64,000 nucleotides of DNA from DASUPK01 sp963747425 (lineage in GTDB: Bacteria; Actinomycetota; Thermoleophilia; Solirubrobacterales; 70-9): positions 1-64,000 of the forward strand of contig CAVVFJ010000008.1 in assembly GCA_963747425.1 (NCBI GenBank), written 5' to 3'. The translations under genes and the position numbers were made by a program. Under the pieces are notes generated by a model. The model saw nothing but the letters and a program-made list of their open reading frames with translations. It was not told the origin of the DNA and did no database searches. Positions 43,678 to 52,419 of this stretch are shown here, piece by piece. The stretch's first letter is position 1. Every line of letters starts with the position of its first letter.

Positions 43678-44157
43678 TCAGGCGAGGCGGGGCCTGGTCG
43701 ACTCGAGGGTATGCGCGCAGGTGGCGAGGGCGCTGCGAAGGACCTCTACCTCTTCGGGCGGGAGGTCTCGAAGCATGTCCGTTTCGATCTGGTCCATGGA
43801 TTCGTCGCAGTGCTCGAGCACCTCACGGCCCTTGGAGGTGACGGAGGCCCGCAGGACACGCCGATGCTGGGGATCAGGTCGTCGCCGTACGAGCCGGCGT
43901 CGCTCGAGAGTCGAGATGACGAGGTTCATCGCCTGTGGAGTGACGAACGCCCAGCGCGCAAGCTCTGCACTTGACATTCCGTCCCGGTCGCGCAGGACGC
44001 TGAGCGCCACGTACTCCGTCGTCGTCACGCCGTGGGCCCGCGTCGCTACGTCGAGACGAGTCCGCACCCGCCGTTCCACCCTGTAGACGAGATATCCCAC
44101 GCGGGCGCGGGTTGCCGGTTCATCGCTTGCCAGGGAGGCCTTTGCCGCTCGATTCAT
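43678..44157 (-). CDS. MarR-family transcriptional regulator
   Basis: 159 residues with a winged helix at about 45-110: TTTEYVALSVLRDRDGMSSAELARWAFVTPQAMNLVISTLERRRLVRRRPDPQHRRVLRASVT. No Cys switch is obvious apart from those near the C-terminus (HCDESM, ATCAH). Divergent from a secreted alpha/beta hydrolase; the gap has a strong inverted repeat, so it likely represses itself and possibly the hydrolase. Confidence 0.88.
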   Translation of the reverse strand: MNRAAKASLASDEPATRARVGYLVYRVERRVRTRLDVATRAHGVTTTEYVALSVLRDRDGMSSAELARWAFVTPQAMNLVISTLERRRLVRRRPDPQHRRVLRASVTSKGREVLEHCDESMDQIETDMLRDLPPEEVEVLRSALATCAHTLESTRPRLA

Positions 44158-44195
44158 CGCTTCAACGTTACGCGCCTCGCAAGACGCAAGTCACT

Positions 44196-44212
44196 TGACA
44201 AGCTGCTTGTTA
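44196..44212. promoter_or_regulatory. Candidate MarR operator
   Basis: ACAAGC (44198-44203) and GCTTGT (44205-44210) are perfect inverted repeats around one T; extending outward gives TGACAAGC/GCTTGTTA with one mismatch. It lies 40 bases upstream of the MarR start in the gap to the divergent hydrolase gene. TTGACA overlaps it as a possible -35 box, so binding would block the promoter. Confidence 0.6.
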
Positions 44213-44290
44213 CTCACTATTTTGGCGGAAGTTGACGCTCCGGGCTGGGATTCGTGCCCCAACTGAGGAGAGAGCGCAATCACCTTACGT

Positions 44291-45679
44291 ATGACAGCTC
44301 GTGCGATCTACCTGCTGGCCCTGGTCGGGCTGCTGGGACTCCTCATCGGCCTCTCAACGGCCCGGGCAAGCACCTCGACCAGCTACGCGGGAACCACCTC
44401 CGACGGCGGCAGCTGGATCGCCGACGTGCCGTCGGCCTGGAATGGCACGCTGCTGCTCTACAGCCACGGATTCGGCCCACCGGTCGCCGCCGATTCTCCG
44501 GACCCGGATACGAAGCAGGCGCTTCTCGATCGTGGCTACGCCCTGGTGGGCTCCTCCTACGACCCAGCTGGGTCGTGGTGGGCGCTCGAAAGCGCGCTTC
44601 GCGATCAGTTCGAGGCGGTCGCGGGCGTAAGTCAGGATCTTCCCTCCGCACCGCGTCGAGTGATTGCATTCGGGTCGTCGATGGGCGGGCTGATCAGCGC
44701 CCTGGAATCCGAGGCGAATCCCTACGGGCACGTGGACGGGTCGCTTACGACCTGCGGCCTCGTCGCCGGCGCAATCCAGCTCAACAACTACCAACTCGAC
44801 GGGGAGTACGCGATCAGCAAGCTTCTCGCCGCGGGCGAGCCGATCAAGCTCGTGCGGTTCACCAGTCCCGAAGAGGGATTGGCGACCGGGAAGCTGCTGG
44901 ACGCGGCAGCACAGCAGGCACAGACGAGCGCGGAGGGCCGTGCTCGTCTTGCCCTGGCGATGGCGTTCCTCAACGTATCGCCCTGGGCGCCGGGCGAATC
45001 GATGCCCGGTCGCCACGATTACGGCGCCCAGGAGCAGGGTCAGTACGACGTCGAGTTCAGCGGCCCCTTCACGACCATGGATTTCGTCGAGTTCGGGCGG
45101 CCGTACATCGAGCAATCGGCCGGCGGCAACGGGTCGTGGACCGCGGGAGTCGACTTCGAGCGGTTGCTCCACCACTCCTCCTATCAACCTGAGGTCAGAG
45201 CCCTCTACCGTGAGGCGGGGCTGAGCCTGCACCGTGACCTCGCTGCGCTCACGCAAGGCGCCGACATCAAGGCCGACACGGACGCGATTCGCTCGCTGAC
45301 CCAGACGTCGGTCCCCACCGGCCGGCTGCTCACGCCGGAGCTCGATCTCCACACCATCTCCGACCAGCTCATCCCGGTACAGCAGGAGAACCACTACGCG
45401 CGGGTGGTCCGACGGGCCGGCTCCAAGTCGCTGCTGAAGCAGGCCTTCATCGAACGCCAGCAACACTGCAACTTCACCCCCTCGGAGCTCGTCGCCGGAG
45501 TGCTCGCGATACAGCACCGCGTCGAGACCGGACGCTGGGATTCCGTTGCTCAGCCGAAAGCACTCGAAGCAACCGCGAGGAGCCTCGATCTCGGTGACGC
45601 TGCATTCATCCACTACCGGCCAGACCGGCTGTCTGGGGACAACGGCCCGTTCGACCCCTTGATCAACGGCACCGGCTGA
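44291..45679 (+). CDS. Secreted alpha/beta hydrolase
   Basis: 462 residues with a signal peptide (AIYLLALVGLLGLLIGLSTARA). The nucleophile elbow is FGSSMGGLISALE (G-x-S-x-G type) at about residues 121-133, and the C-terminal HCNFTPSELVAG supplies the likely catalytic His. LLLYSHGFGPPVAAD is the oxyanion strand. The lid region between is large. It resembles exported tannase/esterase-like or prolyl peptidase-like hydrolases of Actinobacteria; substrate is unknown. Divergent from the MarR gene. Confidence 0.82.
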   Translation: MTARAIYLLALVGLLGLLIGLSTARASTSTSYAGTTSDGGSWIADVPSAWNGTLLLYSHGFGPPVAADSPDPDTKQALLDRGYALVGSSYDPAGSWWALESALRDQFEAVAGVSQDLPSAPRRVIAFGSSMGGLISALESEANPYGHVDGSLTTCGLVAGAIQLNNYQLDGEYAISKLLAAGEPIKLVRFTSPEEGLATGKLLDAAAQQAQTSAEGRARLALAMAFLNVSPWAPGESMPGRHDYGAQEQGQYDVEFSGPFTTMDFVEFGRPYIEQSAGGNGSWTAGVDFERLLHHSSYQPEVRALYREAGLSLHRDLAALTQGADIKADTDAIRSLTQTSVPTGRLLTPELDLHTISDQLIPVQQENHYARVVRRAGSKSLLKQAFIERQQHCNFTPSELVAGVLAIQHRVETGRWDSVAQPKALEATARSLDLGDAAFIHYRPDRLSGDNGPFDPLINGTG

Positions 45680-45712
45680 AGCGGAGCCGCGGCGGCGCCA
45701 AGCCACTCCGCA

Positions 45713-47425
45713 TCAGGCTTTCCCAGGATTGACGCCACCGCAGATGGTGGCTCCCGCCGCGGGACTGATCTCGAGCTCCCAGGGCTCGGTGGCGCGATCG
45801 GTTGGGATCCGGAGGACGCCGACCTGGCCGGCCGCCAGCGGGGCCGCGGCTATCGGGAAGGTTGAGGTTGCGAAGCGGCGGAGGCGGACCTGGGCGCCCG
45901 CCCGCCGCGAGGCGTGGACGATCGCCCCGCCCGGGGGGAGCCGGAGGACGGCGACGCGCGAGTCCGCACCGAGCGTGAGGCAGCTGCCCTGGCCCTGGGC
46001 GTCCGCCTGCGTCGGGAAGAGCAGCTGTGGCGGCGGCCCCGAGGGGACCATGGACCCCTGGGCGGGCCCGAAGCTGACCCCCAGCGCCCGCCCCATCACC
46101 TTGTCGGCCGCGACACGGGCGGGCTCCGGCGCGGCGGCGATCTCGGCCGCGCTGTCGGCCGGCGAGCCGTACTTGTCGGCATCGGCCAGGTACACCCCCG
46201 ACCCGACGTGGACGTAGGCCGTGTCGGCGATGTTCTCATCGAGGACGTACGGGGCTGCCGTGCTGTCTCGAGTGATCTCGACCGCGCCGAGGTCGGCCTT
46301 GATCACGTCGCTGGTGTTCCGGTAGGAGAAGTAGAAGTCGTGCAGGAAGTTGACGTTCCCCGCCACGATCGCGGCGCCGACCACGTACGCGCCGAGAATC
46401 GCGCCCCTCGGCACGCGAATTCCTCGCAGCAGATCGGCGGCGATCATCAGGACGAAGATCACCCCCGGGAGCTGGTAGCGGCTGACGGCCGGTCCGCGCC
46501 CGGGTTTGACGTTGAGGCCGGCCAGCACCCAGAACGTGGCGAGGAGGGCGAGCGCGATCCACAGCTCCCGCGGCACACGACCCATCCGGTGCAGGCGCCA
46601 GGCGCCAAGCGCCAGGCCCGCCAGCAGCAGGGGCTGGCCCCAGTCGAGGCCGCCGCCGCTCCCGCCCTGGACCAGCCCGAACAACGAGGCGAAGACCGCG
46701 GCACCGGCGTCGAGGATGAAGTGGGGCGTCTCCGCCGCGTTGTGCAGCGAGAGCGCGGTATCGGCGGTGTGCCCCCAACCCAACCACCAGGCCGCGTAGA
46801 GAAGGCCCGGCACCGCGACCACGTAGAGCCGCCGGAGGCGCTCACGGCGCAGCGCGACATCGACGCAGGCGGCAACGATGAAGGGCAGCCCAAGGCTCGA
46901 GAAGGTCACCCCTACCGCCAGCAACACGCAGGCCAGCCAGTCGCCACGGCGATCGCCCCGCTCGAGCAGCAGAAGCGCCCCGATGCCGCAGGCCAGCGAG
47001 CCCATGAAGCCCATCTGGAAGCCCCACAGGAGATCCTCGTAGGCGGGCCCGAGAAACAGCACGATGCCGGTCGCCAGCAGCGCCAGCCATGGATCCACCC
47101 GGCGCCGCAGATAGACGAAGAGCAGAATCGACGCGACCAGGAAGAGGGCGACCGACACGGCGAGGTAGGGCAGCGACGAGCTCATGCCGGCCGTCTCCTG
47201 CAGCGCCTTGTAGATCAGGATCGGCGCGATCGAGATGTGCTCCCCGTGCGGGCTGAGGATGGAATGGGCGGTGAAGCCGGGCCGGTACAGCAGGAACTCC
47301 CACTCGTCGAGAAGGAAGGTCAGCTTCGATCCCCAGAAGAGCAGCAGCGCCGCGGAGCCGATGACGGCAGCGGCGAGGAGCAGCAAGACCGGGTCCCGCC
47401 AACGACGATCGAGGCGCTCGGGCAT
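45713..47425 (-). CDS. Polytopic membrane protein, possible GT39-like glycosyltransferase
   Basis: 570 residues with roughly 11-12 membrane helices over the first ~400 residues and a C-terminal extracytoplasmic domain of ~160 residues. LLDEWEFLLYRPGFTAHSIL follows the first helix; the acidic pair DE after helix 1 recalls the catalytic Asp of GT-C glycosyltransferases (GT39 and relatives). The C-terminal part has strands (LTLGADSRVAVLRLPPGG) and a single conserved-looking Cys pair (SCLTLG, TICGG). A surface-glycan role is possible; I cannot name the family with confidence. Convergent with the secreted hydrolase. Confidence 0.65.
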   Translation of the reverse strand: MPERLDRRWRDPVLLLLAAAVIGSAALLLFWGSKLTFLLDEWEFLLYRPGFTAHSILSPHGEHISIAPILIYKALQETAGMSSSLPYLAVSVALFLVASILLFVYLRRRVDPWLALLATGIVLFLGPAYEDLLWGFQMGFMGSLACGIGALLLLERGDRRGDWLACVLLAVGVTFSSLGLPFIVAACVDVALRRERLRRLYVVAVPGLLYAAWWLGWGHTADTALSLHNAAETPHFILDAGAAVFASLFGLVQGGSGGGLDWGQPLLLAGLALGAWRLHRMGRVPRELWIALALLATFWVLAGLNVKPGRGPAVSRYQLPGVIFVLMIAADLLRGIRVPRGAILGAYVVGAAIVAGNVNFLHDFYFSYRNTSDVIKADLGAVEITRDSTAAPYVLDENIADTAYVHVGSGVYLADADKYGSPADSAAEIAAAPEPARVAADKVMGRALGVSFGPAQGSMVPSGPPPQLLFPTQADAQGQGSCLTLGADSRVAVLRLPPGGAIVHASRRAGAQVRLRRFATSTFPIAAAPLAAGQVGVLRIPTDRATEPWELEISPAAGATICGGVNPGKA

Positions 47426-47579
47426 CGGGGTAACTTATTGAGGTCGGGTCAGGGTCAGCCGCGAGCGATTGCCGACCTGCGCTCCGTAGCAGCGCTCTTT
47501 GGGCCGGTCTAGTAGCGTCCCGGCCGCGCTCAAGGACGAGCGCGACGTGAGAGGAGAGGAGAGAGGAGAGGTGCTCGGC

Positions 47580-50018
47580 ATGCGACGTGCCTTGATTGCC
47601 ATTGGTGCAGCGATGCTCGTCTTGGTTGCGTGCTCGAGCGCGATCGCCAAGGAACGGACCAGCATCGCGCGGAACATCCTGCCGTCGGGCCAGTTCCAGC
47701 TGAACAGCGGACCCGCCGCCAGAGCCCAGGCGGAGATGTACAACGCGCTCACCCCCCTCTTCGACCATGTCGCCTCCGGCCACCTGTTCACGGACTTCAA
47801 GTCCGAGAAGCTCGGCGTCGACACCGACGGGCCGACCACGACGGAGAGCGTGCCGTACCCCGGCGTCTCCATCATCCGGGACCGCTTCAACGTCCCGCAC
47901 GTCTACGCGCAGACCCACGACGGCGGCATCTTCGCGGCCGGATGGATCCTGGCGGAGGATCGCGGGCTGCTGCTCCAGCAGGCTCGCTACAACTCCCGGG
48001 TCGCCGTCATCGACGCGCCTGGGCTGAGCGCCATCGGGCTGATCTCCGGCCTTCAGAACTTCGTGCCCAGCGCCCAGACCGAGGCTTTCACCGCAACGGA
48101 GACCAAGGCGCTGATGAGACAGGGCAAGGAGGGACGTGCCGTCCTGCACGACATCGACGTCTACGTCCAGGGCATCAACACCTACCTGTCGGCTACCCAC
48201 TCCACCAACGCGCCGTGGACGCGCAACGACGTCTACGCGGTGAACGCCCTCAAGGGCCAGTTCTTGGGCCAGGGCGGAGGGAGAGAGGCCGCCAACTCCG
48301 AGTTCCTGAGCGGACTCGGCGCGCAGCTGGGCGCCCGACGTGGCCTCGAGGCCTTCAACGACTTTCGCCAGTTCAAGAACCCGCGCAGCGTCACCTCCAT
48401 CAACGGCAAATTCCCCTACGGGCACATCCCGCACAAGCACTCCGGCAGCGTCGTCCTCGAAAACCACAGCTTCACCCCCACCCCAGCCGTGCCGGCCAGC
48501 CTCGCCCGCAAGTACGCGACGAAGCCCGTCCAGGCCAGCAACGAGCTGATGGTCACCGGACGCCATTCCAGCACCAGGCATCCGATCCTGGTCGGCGGCC
48601 CGCAGATCAGCTACTTCTTCCCGGGCCTGGTCCTGGAGATGGACATGCACGCGCCGCACCTCCACTGGCGCGGCGCCACGTCCGCGCCGTTCCCCGGCTA
48701 TCTGCTGATCGGGCGCACGCCCAGCTTCTCGACGACCCTCACCTCCGCGAGCAGCGACATCATCGACCAGTACGCCGAGACGCTCTGCGGTGGCAGCACC
48801 GAGAAGTACAGGTACAAGGGCAAGTGCAGGGACATGGGTCACTTCGACGCCGGCACCTTGAACGGCAAGCCCGTCAACTTCCTCACCACGGTGCACGGCC
48901 CGGTCCAGGGCTACGGCAGGGTTCACGGGCGCACCGTCGCCATCTCCCAGAAGCGCTCGAGCTACGGCAAGGACGTCCTCGACCAGCTCTACTTCCGGCG
49001 CCTCTCCAATGGGAAGGTGAAGAGCCCCAAGACGTTCTACAAGGCGGCGGCGCTGACGCCGCAGACCTTCAACTCCTTCTACATCGACAGCAAGCACATC
49101 GCCGAGTACACGAGCGGCCGCGATCCGATCCGCAATCCCCAGGTGGACCCCGGCCTGCCCACCAAGGGCACCGGGAAGTACGAGTGGCGCGGCTTCCTCA
49201 AGCCCATGGCCCACATGCATGGGAAGGACAACAAGCAGGGCTACATGACCAACTGGAACAACGGGGCCGCCCGCGGCTTCGGCGCTGCGGACGACGAGTG
49301 GAACCGAAACGGCTCGGTCGGCCGGGTCAACCTCCTCAACTTCAACCTCAAGCGGCTCGCGAAGCACGGCAAATGGTCGCCTCAGTCGATCACCTCGGCG
49401 ATGAACGCCGCGGCCACCCAGGACGTGCGGGCGATCGTGATGCTGCCGCTGCTGAACAAGCTGCTCAAGGGCTCCAAGGCGCCCTCGCCGATGGCGGCGC
49501 AGATGCTCGGCCTGATGAACCAGTGGCGTCAGCACGGCGGCAACAGGCTCGACCTGAACAACGACGGCCTCATCGACTACCCGGGCGCGGCGATCATGGA
49601 TACCGCCTACACGAACATCGTCAACAACGAGCTGGCAGCGCGGCTGGGGCAGACTCTCCTTCCGCAGCTCAACAACCTCGCCAGCCGCTGGGACGCGCCG
49701 CCGGGTGGCGAGTACTCGGGCTGGTACCAGTACTTCGACCGCGACATTCGCGGCCTGCTCGCCAAGAAGCGGCTGCCCGACCAGCTCAACCTGACCTACT
49801 GCGGCAAGGGCCACATCAACCTCTGCCGCTCGGAGATCTGGAACGCGATCCAGGCCGCCGGCAACCAGCTGACCAACGAGCAGGGCACGGCCGACCCCGC
49901 CGCGTGGCGGGCCAGCGCGACGGCGGAGCAGATCCACTTCAACCCGCTCTCGCTGATCACGATGGCGTTCACGAACCGGCCGAGCGGCATCCAGCAGGTC
50001 ATCTCCTTCAACAAGTAG
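47580..50018 (+). CDS. Penicillin acylase family N-terminal-nucleophile hydrolase, probable lipoprotein
   Basis: ATG 47580 follows GAGAGGAGAG; 812 residues. The signal region ends LVLVACSS, a lipobox-like L-V-A-C, so it may be lipid-anchored. The alpha chain contains SIIRDRFNVPHVYAQTHDGGIFAAGWILAEDRGLLLQQ. Ser320 in ASNELMVTGRHS is the expected N-terminal nucleophile of the beta chain after self-cleavage, followed by HPILVGGPQ. These enzymes cut amide bonds of beta-lactams or acyl-homoserine lactones. A second family member starts at 63456. Divergent from the membrane protein at 45713-47425. Confidence 0.86.
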   Translation: MRRALIAIGAAMLVLVACSSAIAKERTSIARNILPSGQFQLNSGPAARAQAEMYNALTPLFDHVASGHLFTDFKSEKLGVDTDGPTTTESVPYPGVSIIRDRFNVPHVYAQTHDGGIFAAGWILAEDRGLLLQQARYNSRVAVIDAPGLSAIGLISGLQNFVPSAQTEAFTATETKALMRQGKEGRAVLHDIDVYVQGINTYLSATHSTNAPWTRNDVYAVNALKGQFLGQGGGREAANSEFLSGLGAQLGARRGLEAFNDFRQFKNPRSVTSINGKFPYGHIPHKHSGSVVLENHSFTPTPAVPASLARKYATKPVQASNELMVTGRHSSTRHPILVGGPQISYFFPGLVLEMDMHAPHLHWRGATSAPFPGYLLIGRTPSFSTTLTSASSDIIDQYAETLCGGSTEKYRYKGKCRDMGHFDAGTLNGKPVNFLTTVHGPVQGYGRVHGRTVAISQKRSSYGKDVLDQLYFRRLSNGKVKSPKTFYKAAALTPQTFNSFYIDSKHIAEYTSGRDPIRNPQVDPGLPTKGTGKYEWRGFLKPMAHMHGKDNKQGYMTNWNNGAARGFGAADDEWNRNGSVGRVNLLNFNLKRLAKHGKWSPQSITSAMNAAATQDVRAIVMLPLLNKLLKGSKAPSPMAAQMLGLMNQWRQHGGNRLDLNNDGLIDYPGAAIMDTAYTNIVNNELAARLGQTLLPQLNNLASRWDAPPGGEYSGWYQYFDRDIRGLLAKKRLPDQLNLTYCGKGHINLCRSEIWNAIQAAGNQLTNEQGTADPAAWRASATAEQIHFNPLSLITMAFTNRPSGIQQVISFNK

Positions 50019-50033
50019 GAGCGCCGGGTTCGA

Positions 50034-50267
50034 TCAGCTGCCCTGCTCGCTGAGCAGGGCGTGGAGGCTCTCGTGGTCCTCCGCGCACGCGGAGCACCCC
50101 TCGAGGTGGGCGCTCATGCCCGGGATGGCCGCCTCGGCGTCCACCCCTGCGCGCTCCAGCTCGACATAGCGGTCGAGCTCCTCGAAGCACTGATCGCAGC
50201 TCAACTCGGGCCCGGCGGGACCGAGCAGCCGGCCGAGCAGCCGATCTCCTCGCTTCGGTCCGTTCAT
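50034..50267 (-). CDS. Anti-sigma factor with zinc-finger domain
   Basis: ATG shares one base with the sigma gene stop (TGATG). The 77-residue protein has C24/C27 (LSCDQCFEELDRYVE) and H54-x3-C58-x2-C61 (AHLEGCSAC), the zinc anti-sigma (ZAS/zf-HC2) pattern. No membrane helix is present, so it is a soluble anti-sigma, possibly redox-responsive like RsrA. It is cotranscribed with and should bind the ECF sigma factor directly upstream. Confidence 0.85.
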   Translation of the reverse strand: MNGPKRGDRLLGRLLGPAGPELSCDQCFEELDRYVELERAGVDAEAAIPGMSAHLEGCSACAEDHESLHALLSEQGS

Positions 50268-50929
50268 CAGTTCTCCTCCGCAGGTTCGTCGATGATCAGC
50301 CCTCGGGCGGCCAGCGCGGCACGGAGCTTCCGCCGCGCGTCGTGCAGGGTCTTGTAGAGCGCTCCACGCGTGCTTCCGAGCCGCTCGGCGAGCACGTCGA
50401 TCGGCACCTCGTTCAGCGCCAGCGCAACCAGCACCTCCCGCTGTCGCGGGGTGAGGCTCGACTCGATCTCGTGCCGGATGGCCGCGATCAGGTCGTTCAT
50501 CTCGACCTCGCCGTGCGGCGCGGGGCCGGGATCCGGGACCTGAGGCCACTCCTCCGCCTCGAGGGGCAGCTCGCGTCCCTGCCAGGCGAGCTTGCGCATA
50601 CCGGCGGCCGCCTCGTAGAGGGCGAACTTGTAGGCCCAGGTCGTGAACTTGCTCTCGCCGCGGAAGTCATCGAGCTTGCTGAGGATCGCCACCATCGCGT
50701 CGCCGGCGCTCTGCTGAGCCAGGTCCTCCTGGTCGCCGCCGCGGACCTGCGACAGGGTCGCACAGCGCCGGCGGACCTCGAAGCGGGCGGCGCGCAGGAG
50801 GAGGTCGCGTAGCTCCGCGATCGCGGCGTCGCGATCGCGGCTCCCCTCGCTGAGGCGCTCCAGCCATCTGCGGGATTCGGAGTCCATCCGGTCGGCGGTT
50901 TGCGTTGGTTCAGCCACGGCGGTTGCCAC
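50267..50929 (-). CDS. ECF RNA polymerase sigma factor
   Basis: GTG start, 220 residues. Region 2 is at about 70-125 (DLAQQSAGDAMVAILSKLDDFRGESKFTTWAYKFALYEA) and region 4 at about 160-210 (SLTPRQREVLVALALNEVPIDVLAERLGSTRGALYKTLHDARRKLRAAL). It is followed by a coupled zinc anti-sigma gene, the standard pair. Stimulus unknown; the soluble ZAS partner suggests disulfide stress. Divergent from the DoxX-like gene, a possible target. Confidence 0.9.
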   Translation of the reverse strand: MATAVAEPTQTADRMDSESRRWLERLSEGSRDRDAAIAELRDLLLRAARFEVRRRCATLSQVRGGDQEDLAQQSAGDAMVAILSKLDDFRGESKFTTWAYKFALYEAAAGMRKLAWQGRELPLEAEEWPQVPDPGPAPHGEVEMNDLIAAIRHEIESSLTPRQREVLVALALNEVPIDVLAERLGSTRGALYKTLHDARRKLRAALAARGLIIDEPAEEN

Positions 50930-51045
50930 ACCTTCTTAGCGTCAATCCGCCGGGACTTCTTACCCGGCCGGCTGCGACGTAAGAACCACGGCGGGGGCGA
51001 CGCTCAAGTTCCGAGAGCCGAATCACGCGAAAGGAGGCTTCATCG

Positions 51046-51549
51046 ATGTCCACCATCTCCACCACCAGATCGGAAGTCCCCACCCACGGGCCTGCGGCGG
51101 CCTCGAACGGGCAGGCCGCGGCCGCCGACCGCCGGCTGGGGATCGCCGCACACCAGGCGTTCTGGCTGCTTCGGATCGCCTTCACCGTCGCGCCGATCCT
51201 GTTCGGGCTCGACAAGTTCTTCAACTGGTCCGTCGACTGGCCGGACTACCTGGCGGGCTGGGTCAACGACATCGTGCCCGGAAGCGGCCAGGACTTCATG
51301 TACTTCGCCGGCGGGGTCGAGATCTTCGCCGGCTTCCTGGTCCTCCTGGCCCCGCGCATCGGCGCGTTCGTCGTCGCCGCGTGGCTCGGCGGCATCGTGA
51401 TCAATCTGCTCACCGTCGACCCGCCGACCTACTACGACATCGCCCTGCGGGACTTCGGTCTCATGCTGGGAGCGCTGACACTCGGCCGGCTGGCGCTGGC
51501 GGTCGTCCCGGCCCGAAAGTCAGGGGTTCTGCCCGACAGGCCCTGGTAG
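51046..51549 (+). CDS. DoxX-like four-helix membrane protein
   Basis: 167 residues with four membrane helices: FWLLRIAFTVAPILFGLDKFF, FMYFAGGVEIFAGFLVLLAP, GAFVVAAWLGGIVINLLT and FGLMLGALTLGRLALAVV. Helix 1 with R-x-A...FGLDKF is like the DoxX family (subunits of quinol oxidase or general redox-linked membrane proteins). The N-terminal ~30 residues are Ser/Thr/Ala-rich. Divergent from the ECF sigma operon, with the start 116 bases away. Confidence 0.75.
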   Translation: MSTISTTRSEVPTHGPAAASNGQAAAADRRLGIAAHQAFWLLRIAFTVAPILFGLDKFFNWSVDWPDYLAGWVNDIVPGSGQDFMYFAGGVEIFAGFLVLLAPRIGAFVVAAWLGGIVINLLTVDPPTYYDIALRDFGLMLGALTLGRLALAVVPARKSGVLPDRPW

Positions 51550-51636
51550 TGAGGTTCGCCTGACGGCAGGACCGAGCGAGTCACCGGGACCCTCCCCCAG
51601 ACGTGCTGGGGAGGGTTCCGGGAGACTTGCTCGGGC

Positions 51637-52419
51637 GTGGCACGGAAGAAGAAGATCGTCGGAGCGCACCTCTCGCCCGGAAAGCCGCTCGAGGGAGCGG
51701 CATCCGTCGGCGCCGACTGCGTGCAGATCTTCCTCTCCGATCCCCAGGGCTGGAAGAAGCCGCCGCCGCGCGAGGACGCCGCCGAGCTGAAGAGGTCGCC
51801 CGTCCCCCTCTACGTGCACGCCCCCTATCTGATCAACGTCTGCTCGCCGCGCAACAACGTGCGCTACGGCTCCCGCAAGATCCTGCAGCAGACCTGCGAC
51901 GCCGCCGCGGAGGTCGGCGCGGCGGCCGTGATCGTCCACGCGGGGCACGCAGACGACGACGTCAAGGAGGGCGTGGGCCGCTGGCTGCGGACGCTGGAGA
52001 TGCTCACCTCGGACGTGCCGGTCTACATCGAGAACACCGCCGGTGGCGAGAACGCCGTCGCCCGCCGCTTCGATGCGCTGGCGAGGCTCTGGGAGGCGGT
52101 GTCCAAGGCCGATTCGAGTGCGGAGATCGGCTTCTGCTTCGACACGTGCCACGCGCACGCCGCGGGCGAGGATCTCTCCGACGCGGTCGAGCGGGTGATC
52201 GCGATCGTCGGCAGGATCGACCTACTGCACGCCAATGACTCGCGCGATCCGGCCGGGACCGGCGCCGACCGTCACGCCAATCTCGGCAAGGGCGAGATAG
52301 GCGCTGACGTCCTGCGCGAGATGATCAAGGCCGCCGGCCCGCCGGTGGTCGTCGAGACGCCGGGCGGGGCCAAGGAGATGCGCGCGGACATCGAGTTCGT
52401 CCGCGAGGCGCTCGGCTAG
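51637..52419 (+). CDS. nfo: Endonuclease IV (deoxyribonuclease IV, AP endonuclease)
   Basis: GTG start; 260-residue xylose-isomerase-like TIM barrel. IVGAHLSPGKPLEGA, VHAPYLINVCSPRNNVRYGSRK, VIVHAGHADDD, VYIENTAGGENA, FCFDTCHAHAAGED, LLHANDSRDPAGTGADRHANLGKG and VVVETPGG carry the zinc ligands (H, E, D) of Nfo. It cuts DNA at abasic sites during base-excision repair. Stop overlaps the convergent LtrA gene by 4 bases. Confidence 0.93.
   Translation: MARKKKIVGAHLSPGKPLEGAASVGADCVQIFLSDPQGWKKPPPREDAAELKRSPVPLYVHAPYLINVCSPRNNVRYGSRKILQQTCDAAAEVGAAAVIVHAGHADDDVKEGVGRWLRTLEMLTSDVPVYIENTAGGENAVARRFDALARLWEAVSKADSSAEIGFCFDTCHAHAAGEDLSDAVERVIAIVGRIDLLHANDSRDPAGTGADRHANLGKGEIGADVLREMIKAAGPPVVVETPGGAKEMRADIEFVREALG

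Noticed and set aside
46842..49937. A 1031-residue minus-strand open frame
   Set aside because: It lies antisense to the penicillin-acylase gene, is made of low-complexity Arg/Val/Gly/Leu sequence and has no recognisable motif. Long antisense frames are expected at this GC content.
47630..50053. An 807-residue plus-strand frame overlapping the acylase
   Set aside because: Same strand but wrong frame; Arg/Gln/Pro-rich with no domain signal.
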